Below are positions 17,655 through 27,607 of a stretch of DNA of 64,000 nt, in pieces. This DNA is from an uncultured Myxococcales bacterium (GTDB taxonomy: Bacteria; Myxococcota_A; UBA9042): NCBI GenBank assembly GCA_903842345.1, contig CAIMLR010000049.1, forward strand, positions 1 through 64,000, in the 5' to 3' direction. A program made the translations under genes and the position numbers. Numbering within the stretch: the stretch's first letter is position 1; each line of letters starts with the position of its first letter. The notes beneath the pieces were generated by a model. It saw only the letters and a list, made by a program, of their open reading frames with translations, was not told the DNA's origin and ran no database searches.

Positions 17655-20350
17655 GCCGTTCGCTCGCGCTCCTCCTCGCCTGCGCGCTCATCAGCGCCTG
17701 CGCGACGCCCACCGTCCCGGTTCGCCGCGGCACCGCCACGCCCCACGCCATCGGCGTCGTCTGCCTGAGCGCGGATGGCACGCCGATTGCGCTCGACGAC
17801 CCGAACTGCGTCGACGACAACATGCGCGCGCTGGTCAGCGGTCTCGACAGCGTCGCCGCCGCCATGCCGTCCCAGCGCACCTGGCTGGACGTCGATGAGT
17901 CAACGCCCGGATTCACGCCGCTGCACATGCCCGGTCTGCCCGGCGCGATCGCGATGGATGCGCTCAACGGCCAAGGCTATGTTGCGATTCCGCTGCTCGG
18001 CTGGGTTGTGCGCGTCGACCTGAAGGGCTTGGGCGGCTACAAATTCAGCGTTGTGGACTGGCAGGACGTCGGCGTCGCCGCGCAGGACATGCTCATCGTC
18101 CAGACGCCCGAGCCGCGGCTCTACATGGCCGATCCGGCGAACGGCAAGGTGTGGTGGCTCGCGCTCAGCAACTTCGCCAAGACCGCGGGCGGCAAGACGC
18201 TCATGCCCAAGGCCATCGCGATCGGCGGCTCGCCCGCGAACCTCACGTGGTCGACTTTCAGCCAGCGGATCTACATCGGCCATCTGGCTACGGGCTTTGT
18301 CTCCGTGCTGGATCCCGCGCTTGGCGACGTCCAACACATCGGCCTCGTCGCGCAATGCCGCAACGGCCTGGACGACGACGGCGACGGCAAGACCGACCGC
18401 GACGACAGCGGCTGCGATGGCCCGAACGACGTGTTTGAAGGCAATCCGGAGTTGGGCGCGCTCTGCAACAACGGCGTGGATGACGACGGCGACGGCGCCA
18501 CCGACGGCAAGGATGCGGGCTGCGCGACGCCCCTCCCCACCGCCGGCACGGACGCCTGCCGCAACGGCATCGACGACGACGGCGACGGCCTGACCGATTA
18601 CGCCGTTGGCGGCGGCGACCCCGGCTGCACCGGCTGGGGCGACAGCAGCGAATGGAGCGAGCAGGCGTTGTGCAGCGTCGGCACGCTCGGCTGCAAGATT
18701 CTCAGCAGCGGCCTGGGCGTCAATCCGGGCGTGAACTTCTGCAGCGACGGAATCGACAACGACGGCGACGGCAAGACGGACGCCGCGGACAGCGACTGCA
18801 GCATCCCCGGCAACGCCACGGAAGGCCCGCCCGCGTGCGCCAATGGCATCGACGACGACGGGGACGGCAAGACCGACCTCGACGACGGCGACTGCTACAA
18901 CCGCAATGCCTTGGCGGAAATCAGCAACGCCACGGCATTGCGCACCACGGTCGCTGCGACGTTTGACGGCCGTTTCGTTGTCATCGCCGACCGCACGCGC
19001 CGCGCGGTGCTCATCATCGACGCCGCGACGAATAAGCTGCTGCAGCCCGTCCCGGGGCAGACTTCGCCGTACCTGCGGGCGAGCCGGCTCGACCTCCGCG
19101 ACGGTGTGGTGGGCCTGACGCTTCCGGACTTGCCGCTGTCGCTGGCCGCAAGCCAGATCATCGACACCATCGTCCACGGCGATCAGTCCAACGCGCAGTT
19201 CATGCCGTTCATGGCGTTGGGCTTGGCGCAGGTCGGCGTGGAATTTCTGCAGTTCTATGCATTTGGCGACGACCAGAAGGTGTCCGTGGACCTGGTGCAG
19301 GTTGCCACCGACGTGACGCCGACGCTGACGACGGGCCGCCCGCTGTTGCTGATCCCCGGCGCGGCGCTGGATCTGCCGACGACGATTCCGACGCGTTTCG
19401 CCGCATTTGGCTCGAGCCTGTCGACTGACGTGAACAACAACACGATCTATTACGGCCTCGCGCCGAGCACGAATTATGCCGAACAGCGCGCGGAGACTTG
19501 GCGCTTCACGCGCGAAGGGCTGTTGCCTGGCGCCGTGGGCACGCACGCGCGGCTGATCGCCGATGGCGTGCTGCACGATGCGACGGCGGACTTTTGCGGC
19601 CTCGGCGCGCTGCCGGGCGACTTGCTGCAACTGCAGATCGCCAACACGGCCGGCTGTCAGGGCGGCGGCACGTACAATTTCACGGTGACCGCTGTGCACG
19701 CGGATCGCCTTGAATTTGATGCGAAGTCTGGTGTGCTCGACGTGCCGGTGACGTTTGACAATCAGCTCTCCTACGACCCCAAGGCGCAGACGCCGTGGAC
19801 GGCGGCGCTGGCGACATGCGTTGCGGATGGCGGCACGTCCTGGACGCTGCGCGCGGGCACGTGGCTGGTGCGCGGTTCGCGGACGGGGATTCTCTCCACG
19901 CGCCTGTCCATCGATGGCGAATGCGCAGCGCTGCCCGCGGGCGATGCAGGCGCGTCGCGCGTGCAGGAAACGACGCTGCAGCCCGGCAAGACGGTCGCGG
20001 ACGTGCTGGCGTGCCCGTACGCGGGCGAGACACTCGATCCGGCGATTTGGCGGGTGACGCAACTGCAGCATCCGGCGTTTTCAGCGACGCTTTCGCCAGG
20101 TTGTGATTCCTCGACGTACGACGCCACGGGCAACCGCATCGTCAACCTCGTACCCAGCATCCGCGGTGCGGAATGGATTTACGGCGTCACCTCGGCCCAG
20201 TTGGTGCGGACGACGGCAGCGGGCGCCAATCCGGTGGCAATGGCCAGCGGCCCGCTGCTCAACACGCTTTACGTTGTCGACGAAGGCGCGGGCCTGCTCC
20301 AATTCGTGCGAATTTCCGACGGCGTCCTGCTCGACACGCCGCTCGACTGA
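17651..20350 (+). CDS. Propeller lipoprotein with NGxDDDGDG calcium-type repeats
   Basis: This 899-residue protein has the signal peptide and lipobox LISAC (Cys17). Residues about 90-230 are propeller-like (GLPGAIAMDALNGQGYVAIP, LYMADPANGKVWWL). A cluster of five repeats follows at DNA 18350-18900, of the form CxNGxDDDGDGxTDxxDxGC. These resemble thrombospondin type 3/EF-hand calcium loops, each flanked by a probable disulfide. A second propeller-like region completes the chain (RFVVIADRTRRAVLIIDAAT, NTLYVVDEGAGLLQFVRISD). It begins inside the stop of the previous gene (ATGA), so glyQ, glyS and both lipoproteins form one coupled chain. The ligand is unknown. Confidence 0.85.
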   Translation: MSRSLALLLACALISACATPTVPVRRGTATPHAIGVVCLSADGTPIALDDPNCVDDNMRALVSGLDSVAAAMPSQRTWLDVDESTPGFTPLHMPGLPGAIAMDALNGQGYVAIPLLGWVVRVDLKGLGGYKFSVVDWQDVGVAAQDMLIVQTPEPRLYMADPANGKVWWLALSNFAKTAGGKTLMPKAIAIGGSPANLTWSTFSQRIYIGHLATGFVSVLDPALGDVQHIGLVAQCRNGLDDDGDGKTDRDDSGCDGPNDVFEGNPELGALCNNGVDDDGDGATDGKDAGCATPLPTAGTDACRNGIDDDGDGLTDYAVGGGDPGCTGWGDSSEWSEQALCSVGTLGCKILSSGLGVNPGVNFCSDGIDNDGDGKTDAADSDCSIPGNATEGPPACANGIDDDGDGKTDLDDGDCYNRNALAEISNATALRTTVAATFDGRFVVIADRTRRAVLIIDAATNKLLQPVPGQTSPYLRASRLDLRDGVVGLTLPDLPLSLAASQIIDTIVHGDQSNAQFMPFMALGLAQVGVEFLQFYAFGDDQKVSVDLVQVATDVTPTLTTGRPLLLIPGAALDLPTTIPTRFAAFGSSLSTDVNNNTIYYGLAPSTNYAEQRAETWRFTREGLLPGAVGTHARLIADGVLHDATADFCGLGALPGDLLQLQIANTAGCQGGGTYNFTVTAVHADRLEFDAKSGVLDVPVTFDNQLSYDPKAQTPWTAALATCVADGGTSWTLRAGTWLVRGSRTGILSTRLSIDGECAALPAGDAGASRVQETTLQPGKTVADVLACPYAGETLDPAIWRVTQLQHPAFSATLSPGCDSSTYDATGNRIVNLVPSIRGAEWIYGVTSAQLVRTTAAGANPVAMASGPLLNTLYVVDEGAGLLQFVRISDGVLLDTPLD

Positions 20351-20371
20351 TGGCGAAGTCCGGTTTCTGAC

Positions 20372-20400
20372 TTGACGAAGTGGCAGTCCTCCGGTAATTC
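20372..20400 (+). promoter_or_regulatory. Candidate promoter of the TPR gene
   Basis: TTGACG (20372-20377), a 17-base spacer and TAATTC (20395-20400) resemble a sigma-70 promoter just after the stop of the propeller lipoprotein gene. If real, the start of the TPR protein is more likely at 20426 or 20447 than at 20414. Confidence 0.35.
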
Positions 20401-20413
20401 AATTGCAGACGGG

Positions 20414-21577
20414 ATGAGTGCGTGGATGTCGCGAATCGTGGGCGAAATGGGGTCGCACTACCGGCCGTCCGCGCGCCTCGCGGGCCGTTGGCTTGGCCTG
20501 TTGTTGGTCCTGCTGTGCGCCTCGGTCAGCTTGCCGGCGCTGGCAGTTGACAAGGCCAAGGTCGCGGAAGCGATGGCGGGCAAGGCGGGCAAGGCCTTTG
20601 AAACAGGCGACTATGCGCGCGCGGCGGACCTCTACCTCAACGCCTGGCGCACCGATGCCAACAGTGCATTTCTGTACGGCGCGGCGCGCAGCCAGCACCT
20701 CGCCGGCCGCACGGAGCAGGCCAAGGATTCCTACCAGCAGTTCCTGACCGCGGCCAATGCTGACCCCGAACGGCAGAAACGCGCCCGCGAGTATCTGGCC
20801 GAGATCGAGCGCTCCAAGGCCGTCGCGCTCGCCGCCGACGCAGAAAAGGCCCAGCGCGACGATCCGAAGCTGGCGGCCAGCCTCTATCTGGACGCGTACA
20901 AGTTGGCGCCGACGCGCGACGACTTGCTGTTTCACGCGGCGGTGGCAGAGCAGCAGGCCGGCGATTTGGCTTCCGCGCAGACGCGGTTTGAGGCGTACCT
21001 CGCCAACGCGCCACCTGGCGCGGCTGAACGCAGCCAAGCGCAGGCGCGGTTGGATTCCATCCGCCGCAAGTTGAATCCCGCGGTGGTGGCCCAGCCGCAG
21101 CCGGAATTCAAGCCAGAGCCAAAGCCAGAGCCAAAGCCGGACTTGAAGGCGGAGCCCAAGCCGGAGCCGAAGGTGGAATGGACGCCCGCGCCGCAACCCG
21201 ATTCGGTGCAGCCGCCGCTCGGCGTTCAGACGCCAGCGACGGAGCCAGCGCGCTGGCCGGGATGGGCGCTCGTCGGGACGGGCGGCGCGCTCGCGGTCGT
21301 CGGGCTCGTCGTCTACATGGGTGCGGTTTCTGACAACAAGGTGCTGAAGAATGACCTGGCCGAGCTGAATGCCGGCGGCCTGATCAATGGCGTGACGCAC
21401 GAGGAAGCCGTGTCGATGGCCTCGAGCATCAACACGCGCATGGGCGTGGCGGCGGGTCTTGCCGGCGCTGGCTTGGTGGCAGCAGGCGTGGGTTCCTGGC
21501 TCCTGGTGCGGACGCCCGTGCGTGCGGCGGTCGTGCTCCCGCAGCCCGGCGGGGCGATGCTTGTGTGGCGCTTCTGA
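20414..21577 (+). CDS. Secreted/membrane TPR protein with a Pro/Glu/Lys linker
   Basis: This 387-residue protein has an N-terminal hydrophobic signal ending in LPALA. TPR-like helix pairs follow (GKAFETGDYARAADLYLNAW, DDPKLAASLYLDAYKLAP, QAGDLASAQTRFEAYL). Next comes a charged repeat linker of PEPKPEP type, then a transmembrane helix (WALVGTGGALAVVGLVVYMG) and a second hydrophobic C-terminal segment. The same architecture appears at 57649-58719. Such proteins are common next to kinases in Myxococcota, with unproven roles. The exact start is uncertain (20414, 20426 or 20447 are in frame). Confidence 0.75.
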   Translation: MSAWMSRIVGEMGSHYRPSARLAGRWLGLLLVLLCASVSLPALAVDKAKVAEAMAGKAGKAFETGDYARAADLYLNAWRTDANSAFLYGAARSQHLAGRTEQAKDSYQQFLTAANADPERQKRAREYLAEIERSKAVALAADAEKAQRDDPKLAASLYLDAYKLAPTRDDLLFHAAVAEQQAGDLASAQTRFEAYLANAPPGAAERSQAQARLDSIRRKLNPAVVAQPQPEFKPEPKPEPKPDLKAEPKPEPKVEWTPAPQPDSVQPPLGVQTPATEPARWPGWALVGTGGALAVVGLVVYMGAVSDNKVLKNDLAELNAGGLINGVTHEEAVSMASSINTRMGVAAGLAGAGLVAAGVGSWLLVRTPVRAAVVLPQPGGAMLVWRF

Positions 21578-21629
21578 ACCAAAACATGCGGGACTGATGC
21601 CCACGGGCACGCGCGCGGGCGAGGACTAA

Positions 21630-24600
21630 ATGCGATTCCGGTGGCGTGCGCAGGCGATGAACGGGATGGCGTGGCGGGTGTGGCTGACAATGGCGCTCGT
21701 GTGCGCGGGCTTGGCCGGCTGCGCCGAAGTGCCCGGCGTGGAGAAATTCCTTTTCGCCACCAATGCGGATCGCGACGACGCGGCGGCACCTGTCGATGCC
21801 GATGCCGACACGACCGCAACGGACGACGTAGCGGTTTCTGAAGTGACGGGCGACGCGGACGTGTCGACGGATGCGCCAGACGGTGAGGGGATCGGCACGG
21901 ACACCGTCGACGCCGCGACGGCCGATGCGGGCGACGGCGATTCCGCGGATTCTGGCGCCGACTCGGACGCAACGGCGGACGCGGACGCTGCCGTTGAGAT
22001 CGACGCCGGAACGAACTGCGCGGCGCTTGGCGACTGCTCCGACGGCGACGCGTGCACAACCGACAGCTGCGTGGAAGGAACGGGCTGCGTACACGTGGTC
22101 AAGACCGCCGCCGCGTGCGCCGACGATAAATTCTGCACCGCTGACGCGTGTGATGCGGCGCTTGGCTGCGTCCACACACCCATCGACGTGACCGCCGTGT
22201 GCACCGACAACGACGCCTGTTCCATCGACTTGTGCCAGGACCCGACCGGCTGCATGCACACGGCGCTCAACTGCGACGACGGCAACAAGTGCACGGTCGA
22301 CGCCTGCGCCGCCGCGACCGGCTGTACCCACATCGCGGTGGGCTGCGACGACGGCAAGGCGTGCACCGGCGACTCCTGCGATCCAGCGGTCGGCTGCGTC
22401 AGCGTCGCGCTCTCCGCCATGCCGTGCGACGACGAAGACGCGTGCACCAGCGGTGACACGTGCACGAGCGGGACATGCGCGGGCACGGCGATCGACTGCA
22501 AGGACAGCGATCCGTGCACGATCGACAGCTGCAGCACGCTCACGGGCTGTGGGCACAAGCTCGACGCGACGGCGACGTGCGACGACGCCAACAGCTGCAC
22601 CTCCGACGACAGCTGCGCGAGCGGCACGTGCGCCGGCTTGCTGCGGTTGTGGCAGTCGACCCTCAACACCGATCAGGACGCCGTCGCTGTGGCTGCGCGC
22701 CCGACGGGTGGCTTTGTCACCGTGACGCGCACGAACAAGTCCCTCGCGGTGCGGGCCTGGAACAAGGGCGGCGCGGTCGACTGGACAGCCACTATCAGCG
22801 CGTCGCCGATTCGCGCGGGCGTTGCGGTCGCTGCCAACGGCGATGTGGCCGTCGTCGGCGGCCTGGGCAATGACGGCTTCGTCAACCTCTACAGCAGCAC
22901 GGGCGCGGGCCTCGCCACGACCACCGTCGCCAGCGGTGCCACGGGCGAACTGGACGCCGTCCTCGCCGACCCCGCAGGGGGCTACCACGCGTATGGCCGG
23001 ATTCAGGGAGGCCCTGGCGATCCCGGCGACGCCTGGTTTGTCGACCTCGACGCAGCCGGCGCGGTCACACTCAACACCAAGGGCGGCGGCGCCACGCTCG
23101 ACGCGCTCTACACCGCAACCGTGACCAGCGATGGCAACTTCGTCGTCGGCGGCATCGCCAGCACGTCTGCCAACTCTGGGCCTTTCTTGATGAAGGTCAC
23201 GGCAGGTCCCTCCAATCCCAGCGCCTCCAACCTGTGGAACTACAACTTTCCCTGCGCCGGCACGGGGCGCTTCAACGTGGTCGCGCCGGCCAAAGATGGC
23301 GGGGTATTGGCCATCGGCGAGGTCGACGTCCTGGGCGACGGCCTGATGGCGCTTTTGTACGTGCGCCTCGACGGCACGGGCAAGGTCTTGTGGAGCCACA
23401 TCGACGCCGCCAAGGGCGCGAACAACGTGGGCACCGGCGCCGCGGCGTTGACCGATGGGCGCTGGATGATCGCGTCCCGTGACGCTGGCGCAGTCCTGAC
23501 CAGCGTGCTGGACACCGACGGCACGCCGCTGTGGACGCACACCTCGACGGATGGCGGCATGCCGCGGATGACCGGGCTCGTGGACGGCACCGTCGCGTTC
23601 GTCAGCGCCGGCGGATCGGTCGTACACGCGCGCCGCATCGACCACTTTGGCAACGCCGATTGCGCCAGCTCCGGCGGCTGCGTCGACATGGCGTTCACCA
23701 CCTGCAGCGACGCCAACAGCTGCACCTCCGACGAGTGTGACTTGGGCGGCTGCAGCCACCCCTACGACTTTGTCGCGACGCCGTGCGCGGACGGCAACGC
23801 GTGCCATGCGGGCGGCGCATGCAACTCCGGTAGCTGCAACGGCGGCGCGGACGTCCTCGGCTTCAACGCGGATTCGGCGTTCGGCGAAGGCACCCAGATC
23901 GCCGCGTTGCCCGATGGCGCGTGGGTCATCGCCACGACGACGTCCTCGCCGATGGGCTTCGCGCTCGTCGCCTACAGCGCGACGGGCAAGCAGAAATGGA
24001 CAAAATCCTACCCCGGCTACTACGGCGGCTCGATGTTCGTCGACAGCAACGGCAACACCCTCGGGTTTGGCTACAGCTCGATGACGTCGACCGGCTGGAT
24101 GCGCCGCATCGCCCCCGATGGCACGGAGACGGCCAACCTGACGCTGGATCTCAAGGCCAGCAACATGATGACGTTCGTCGGCGGCGTCGAAACGGCGAAA
24201 AATGGCTACGTCCTCCTCGGCAGCGACGGCATGCAGGGCTATTTGACGCAGGTCGGCAGCGACGGCCAGGTCTACGGCATGCACCCGCTCGCCAACATGT
24301 ACCAATTGCGCGGCCCGGTCCTCGCGCCTGACGGCGGCGTTTACTTCACCGGCAGCACCCAGTCGGGCAACATGAACCAGGCGTTTGTCGCCAAATTCTC
24401 GCCGTGGGGTGAAAAGCTGTGGCGGTATGACTACACGCCGCCCGCGGGCTCCGGCATCGCCGGCAATCTCACCGCGCCGACGCTCCTGCCCGACGGCGGC
24501 TGCGCGGTTGGCAGTGCGACCGACACCATGCGGATCCTGCGGTTCGGACCCGACGGCCTGCTCAAGCAGACCGACACCTTCGCCACAGGCATCCTCCCCG

Positions 24601-27600
24601 GCGCCACCGGGTCAGCGGGCATGGCCGCAACAAGCGACGGCAGCATCCTCGTGTCGATCGCTGCGACGCCGATGGTCGTTCGTCGCGTCGACCCGCAGGG
24701 CAACGTCGTCGCGAGCACGCCGATCGCCGCGGGCCCCGGGCCGGGCAACACCGTCGCGATCGCCGTGTCACCGAAAGACCGCGTCGCGTTCACCAGCTTC
24801 TACCTGAACCCGGCTGGCGGCATGGGCTCGCTCGGCGTCTGGCGCATGGACGCCTTTCTCAACAGCACCTGCACGGCGTCGGGCAATTGCGCCGGGATGA
24901 CGCCGAGCACGTGCAACACGGGCAATTCGTGCCAACTCGACAGCTGCACCACGAGCGCGTGTGTGCACACGGTGCGGGCGGACGGCTCCGCATGCACGGA
25001 CGGTTCCGCCTGCACCTACGCCGACGCGTGCGCTGGCAAGACCTGCGTTCCGGGTCAGCCCGTCCTCGGCGCGTTCCCCGGCAAGGCCACGTTTGGCCAG
25101 GCCGTCCTGCCGTGGGGCGACGAGAGCGTGACGGTCTCGCAGGTGAACAACACCTCCGCCAATCACGCTTACGTGGAAAAACGCGACGCCACCGGCGCTG
25201 CCGTATGGGGCAAAGTCTCGCTGGAAGGTCAGGAAGTCTTTGAGAGCCGCGCGGCCCTGGACGGCGCGGGCGGCGTGCTCATCGCTGGGCGCGACGGCCT
25301 TGGGGATGCCGGCTGGATTTGGCGGCTTGACGCGGCGGGCAATGCGACCGGCACCGGCTCCACCTACGGCGCTGGCAACAACAGCGAATTCCGCACGGTG
25401 CTGGCCAACGGCGGGTCCGGCTTCTACGCCGTCGGTTCGACCGGAAAAACGTTGTCCGCCGGGCGGCAATTCTGGCTTGTCCCGTTGCTCGCCGACCTCT
25501 CCCAAAATGGCAGTTCGTGGGAGTTTGGCTCGTTCGGCAGCAACGGCATCGGCAACCACGACACCGCAACGTCGGCCGCCCTCGCCACGGACGGATCGGT
25601 CTACATCATCGGCAACAGCGTCGCGCAGTCGGGAATGCCGAGCGCCGTGCACATCGTGAAGGTCGATCCCGGGACCGGCAGCACGTACTGGCAATACACC
25701 AACGGCAACGAGAGCTCCGGCTATGACATCGTGGCACTGCCCGACGGCGGCTGTTTCGCTGCTGGCGCCGCCTACGGCTTGAAAAGCGAAGACATCTGGA
25801 TTGCCAAGTTCAACAGCAGCGGCGGCCAGGAATGGAGCCGTATGCTGGACGACGACGGCGGCAGCGGCACGGACGACTTCGCGTATGGCGCCGCCGCGCT
25901 CGCAGATGGCACTTTCGCGGTCGTCGGCCGCACCACAGACGCCCATCTGTGGCGTTTTGACGCGTCCAGCGCGCCGATTGGCGATTGGTCGCTCGGCGCG
26001 TACAAGGCCTCGCGCGTCGCGCAAGCGGGCACCGGCGGCTTGCTCATCGCCGCGACGGGAGCGTCAACGGTCGCCGACGTCCTGATTCACACGGACCTGT
26101 TTGGCAACCAGACCTGCGGCGATTCCGGCGTCTGTTTTGACTACGGGACGCAGTCCTGCGACGACAAGAATCCGTGCACGCTGGACGTCTGCGCCGGCAA
26201 GTGCAAGCACACCAACGTCGCGGACGGACTGGGGTGCGAGGACGGCGACATGTGCACAGCCGACGAAAGCTGCACCGCGGGCGTCTGCGGCAACGGCAAA
26301 CCGGCGCTCTGGCAGACCGCCGATCCGACTGCGAGCTCGATCGCCGCTGTGGCGGCAACCGGCAGCGGTTTTGTCACGTCGGGCACGGCGACCGGCATCC
26401 TCAGCCTCCGCAACTGGAGCCTGAGCGGCACCTCCAACGCGCTCGTGCAGTTCAAGGGCGTCGTCGCCGGCAACGGCCGCATCCAGGCCACCCAGGACGG
26501 CGGGTACGTGGTCGCCGGCCACAACACCACTGTGCCGGACACCGACGCGTGGATCGCGCGCTACGACGGCAGCCAACAGAAGGTGTGGATGTCCATGCCC
26601 GGCAACATCGGCAGCCCGGACGTGCTCAACGCGGTGGTGCCCCGCAACGGCGGCGGCTACTGGGCAGTCGGCGCACACAGCGCCGTGGGCGGCGGCCCCA
26701 GCAAGTGCTGGATCCAGGAAGTCTCCGGCGGCGATGGCTCCCTTGGCACCGCCATCGACCTCGGCGATCCGGCAGCGGCCACCGTGTGCGAAAACGCGTC
26801 GGTCGATCTCACCAGCGGTTCCTTCCTCGTGGTCGGCAGCGCGACCAGCGTCGGCAAAGAAACCAGCAGCGGCTACATCGCCAGCTTGAACAGCGCCGGC
26901 GGCATCGTGTGGAGCGGCGCCTTCGCCGGGATTGGCGCGACGTCTTTCTACGACGCAGCATCGACGCCAGAAGGCGGCGCGATCGCGGTTGGCACCACCG
27001 CCGGCATCGGCGCCAACAAGCTGGACATCGCGGTCGTCCGGTTTGACAGCAAGGGCGCCAAAGCCTGGGTCCGCAAGCTCGACTTCGCCAGCGGTCCCGA
27101 CGAAGGGCGCGGGATCTACCTGCGCAACGACGGCACGATGGACGTCGCCGGCGCGTGCAACGGCCAGTTCTGCCTCGCGCATCTCTCCGCGACGGGCAAC
27201 CTGCAATGGAGCCAGACGTATGGCACGAGCGGCGGTCGAGCCCTCGCGATCGCGGCCGCGGACTGGCATAGCCTCGTGCTCGCCGGCGAATCGAATTCGC
27301 AGCCGCTTGTCCGCGTCGACTGGTCAGGCAACGCGACGTGCGCGGATGCCGGCAGCTGCATCAACTACGGCGCGACGGATTGCGACAACAGCCTGGACTG
27401 CGGCTACGCGCGGTGCGCCGCCGGCGCGTGCACCAAGAGCCAAATGGCCGACGGGCTCGCCTGCGACGACGGCAACCTGTGCACAAGCGGCGATCTCTGC
27501 TCCGCCGGCAAGTGCCTCGCCGGCGCGGGCGGCTCCTGCGGGGATGGCATCTGCTCCGCATCGTGCGGCGACACCGCGGCGATTTGCCCAGCCGACTGCT

Positions 27601-27605
27601 TCTGA
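21630..27605 (+). CDS. 1991-residue modular Cys-rich/propeller lipoprotein
   Basis: The lipobox CAGLAGC (Cys31) follows a basic signal peptide. Residues about 45-128 are an Asp/Ala/Thr-rich linker. Then come Cys clusters of the CxDGNxCTxDxC type and long propeller-like stretches with repeated DGG and GGFVTV/GGYVVAG strands. Four similar units are separated by junctions of the form FGNxxCxxSGxC (DNA near 23647, 24861, 26101 and 27325), giving a period of about 1.22 kb or 408 residues. The protein ends with a Cys cluster, CGDGICSASCGDTAAICPAD. The ATG at 21630 has GAGGAC upstream. It is probably surface-exposed. Adhesion or binding is inferred. The stop is two bases from the convergent gene. 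Confidence 0.85.
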   Translation: MRFRWRAQAMNGMAWRVWLTMALVCAGLAGCAEVPGVEKFLFATNADRDDAAAPVDADADTTATDDVAVSEVTGDADVSTDAPDGEGIGTDTVDAATADAGDGDSADSGADSDATADADAAVEIDAGTNCAALGDCSDGDACTTDSCVEGTGCVHVVKTAAACADDKFCTADACDAALGCVHTPIDVTAVCTDNDACSIDLCQDPTGCMHTALNCDDGNKCTVDACAAATGCTHIAVGCDDGKACTGDSCDPAVGCVSVALSAMPCDDEDACTSGDTCTSGTCAGTAIDCKDSDPCTIDSCSTLTGCGHKLDATATCDDANSCTSDDSCASGTCAGLLRLWQSTLNTDQDAVAVAARPTGGFVTVTRTNKSLAVRAWNKGGAVDWTATISASPIRAGVAVAANGDVAVVGGLGNDGFVNLYSSTGAGLATTTVASGATGELDAVLADPAGGYHAYGRIQGGPGDPGDAWFVDLDAAGAVTLNTKGGGATLDALYTATVTSDGNFVVGGIASTSANSGPFLMKVTAGPSNPSASNLWNYNFPCAGTGRFNVVAPAKDGGVLAIGEVDVLGDGLMALLYVRLDGTGKVLWSHIDAAKGANNVGTGAAALTDGRWMIASRDAGAVLTSVLDTDGTPLWTHTSTDGGMPRMTGLVDGTVAFVSAGGSVVHARRIDHFGNADCASSGGCVDMAFTTCSDANSCTSDECDLGGCSHPYDFVATPCADGNACHAGGACNSGSCNGGADVLGFNADSAFGEGTQIAALPDGAWVIATTTSSPMGFALVAYSATGKQKWTKSYPGYYGGSMFVDSNGNTLGFGYSSMTSTGWMRRIAPDGTETANLTLDLKASNMMTFVGGVETAKNGYVLLGSDGMQGYLTQVGSDGQVYGMHPLANMYQLRGPVLAPDGGVYFTGSTQSGNMNQAFVAKFSPWGEKLWRYDYTPPAGSGIAGNLTAPTLLPDGGCAVGSATDTMRILRFGPDGLLKQTDTFATGILPGATGSAGMAATSDGSILVSIAATPMVVRRVDPQGNVVASTPIAAGPGPGNTVAIAVSPKDRVAFTSFYLNPAGGMGSLGVWRMDAFLNSTCTASGNCAGMTPSTCNTGNSCQLDSCTTSACVHTVRADGSACTDGSACTYADACAGKTCVPGQPVLGAFPGKATFGQAVLPWGDESVTVSQVNNTSANHAYVEKRDATGAAVWGKVSLEGQEVFESRAALDGAGGVLIAGRDGLGDAGWIWRLDAAGNATGTGSTYGAGNNSEFRTVLANGGSGFYAVGSTGKTLSAGRQFWLVPLLADLSQNGSSWEFGSFGSNGIGNHDTATSAALATDGSVYIIGNSVAQSGMPSAVHIVKVDPGTGSTYWQYTNGNESSGYDIVALPDGGCFAAGAAYGLKSEDIWIAKFNSSGGQEWSRMLDDDGGSGTDDFAYGAAALADGTFAVVGRTTDAHLWRFDASSAPIGDWSLGAYKASRVAQAGTGGLLIAATGASTVADVLIHTDLFGNQTCGDSGVCFDYGTQSCDDKNPCTLDVCAGKCKHTNVADGLGCEDGDMCTADESCTAGVCGNGKPALWQTADPTASSIAAVAATGSGFVTSGTATGILSLRNWSLSGTSNALVQFKGVVAGNGRIQATQDGGYVVAGHNTTVPDTDAWIARYDGSQQKVWMSMPGNIGSPDVLNAVVPRNGGGYWAVGAHSAVGGGPSKCWIQEVSGGDGSLGTAIDLGDPAAATVCENASVDLTSGSFLVVGSATSVGKETSSGYIASLNSAGGIVWSGAFAGIGATSFYDAASTPEGGAIAVGTTAGIGANKLDIAVVRFDSKGAKAWVRKLDFASGPDEGRGIYLRNDGTMDVAGACNGQFCLAHLSATGNLQWSQTYGTSGGRALAIAAADWHSLVLAGESNSQPLVRVDWSGNATCADAGSCINYGATDCDNSLDCGYARCAAGACTKSQMADGLACDDGNLCTSGDLCSAGKCLAGAGGSCGDGICSASCGDTAAICPADCF

Positions 27606-27607
27606 AG

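Noticed and set aside
18350-18900. Insertion or repeat array unrelated to coding
   Set aside because: The DNA periodicity is explained by the five in-frame NGxDDDGDG protein repeats of the lipoprotein.
21429-24305. 958-residue minus-strand ORF
   Set aside because: It is antisense to the giant modular lipoprotein gene, whose sense frame has a lipobox, Shine-Dalgarno and organised repeats. The antisense frame is an effect of GC-rich codon use.
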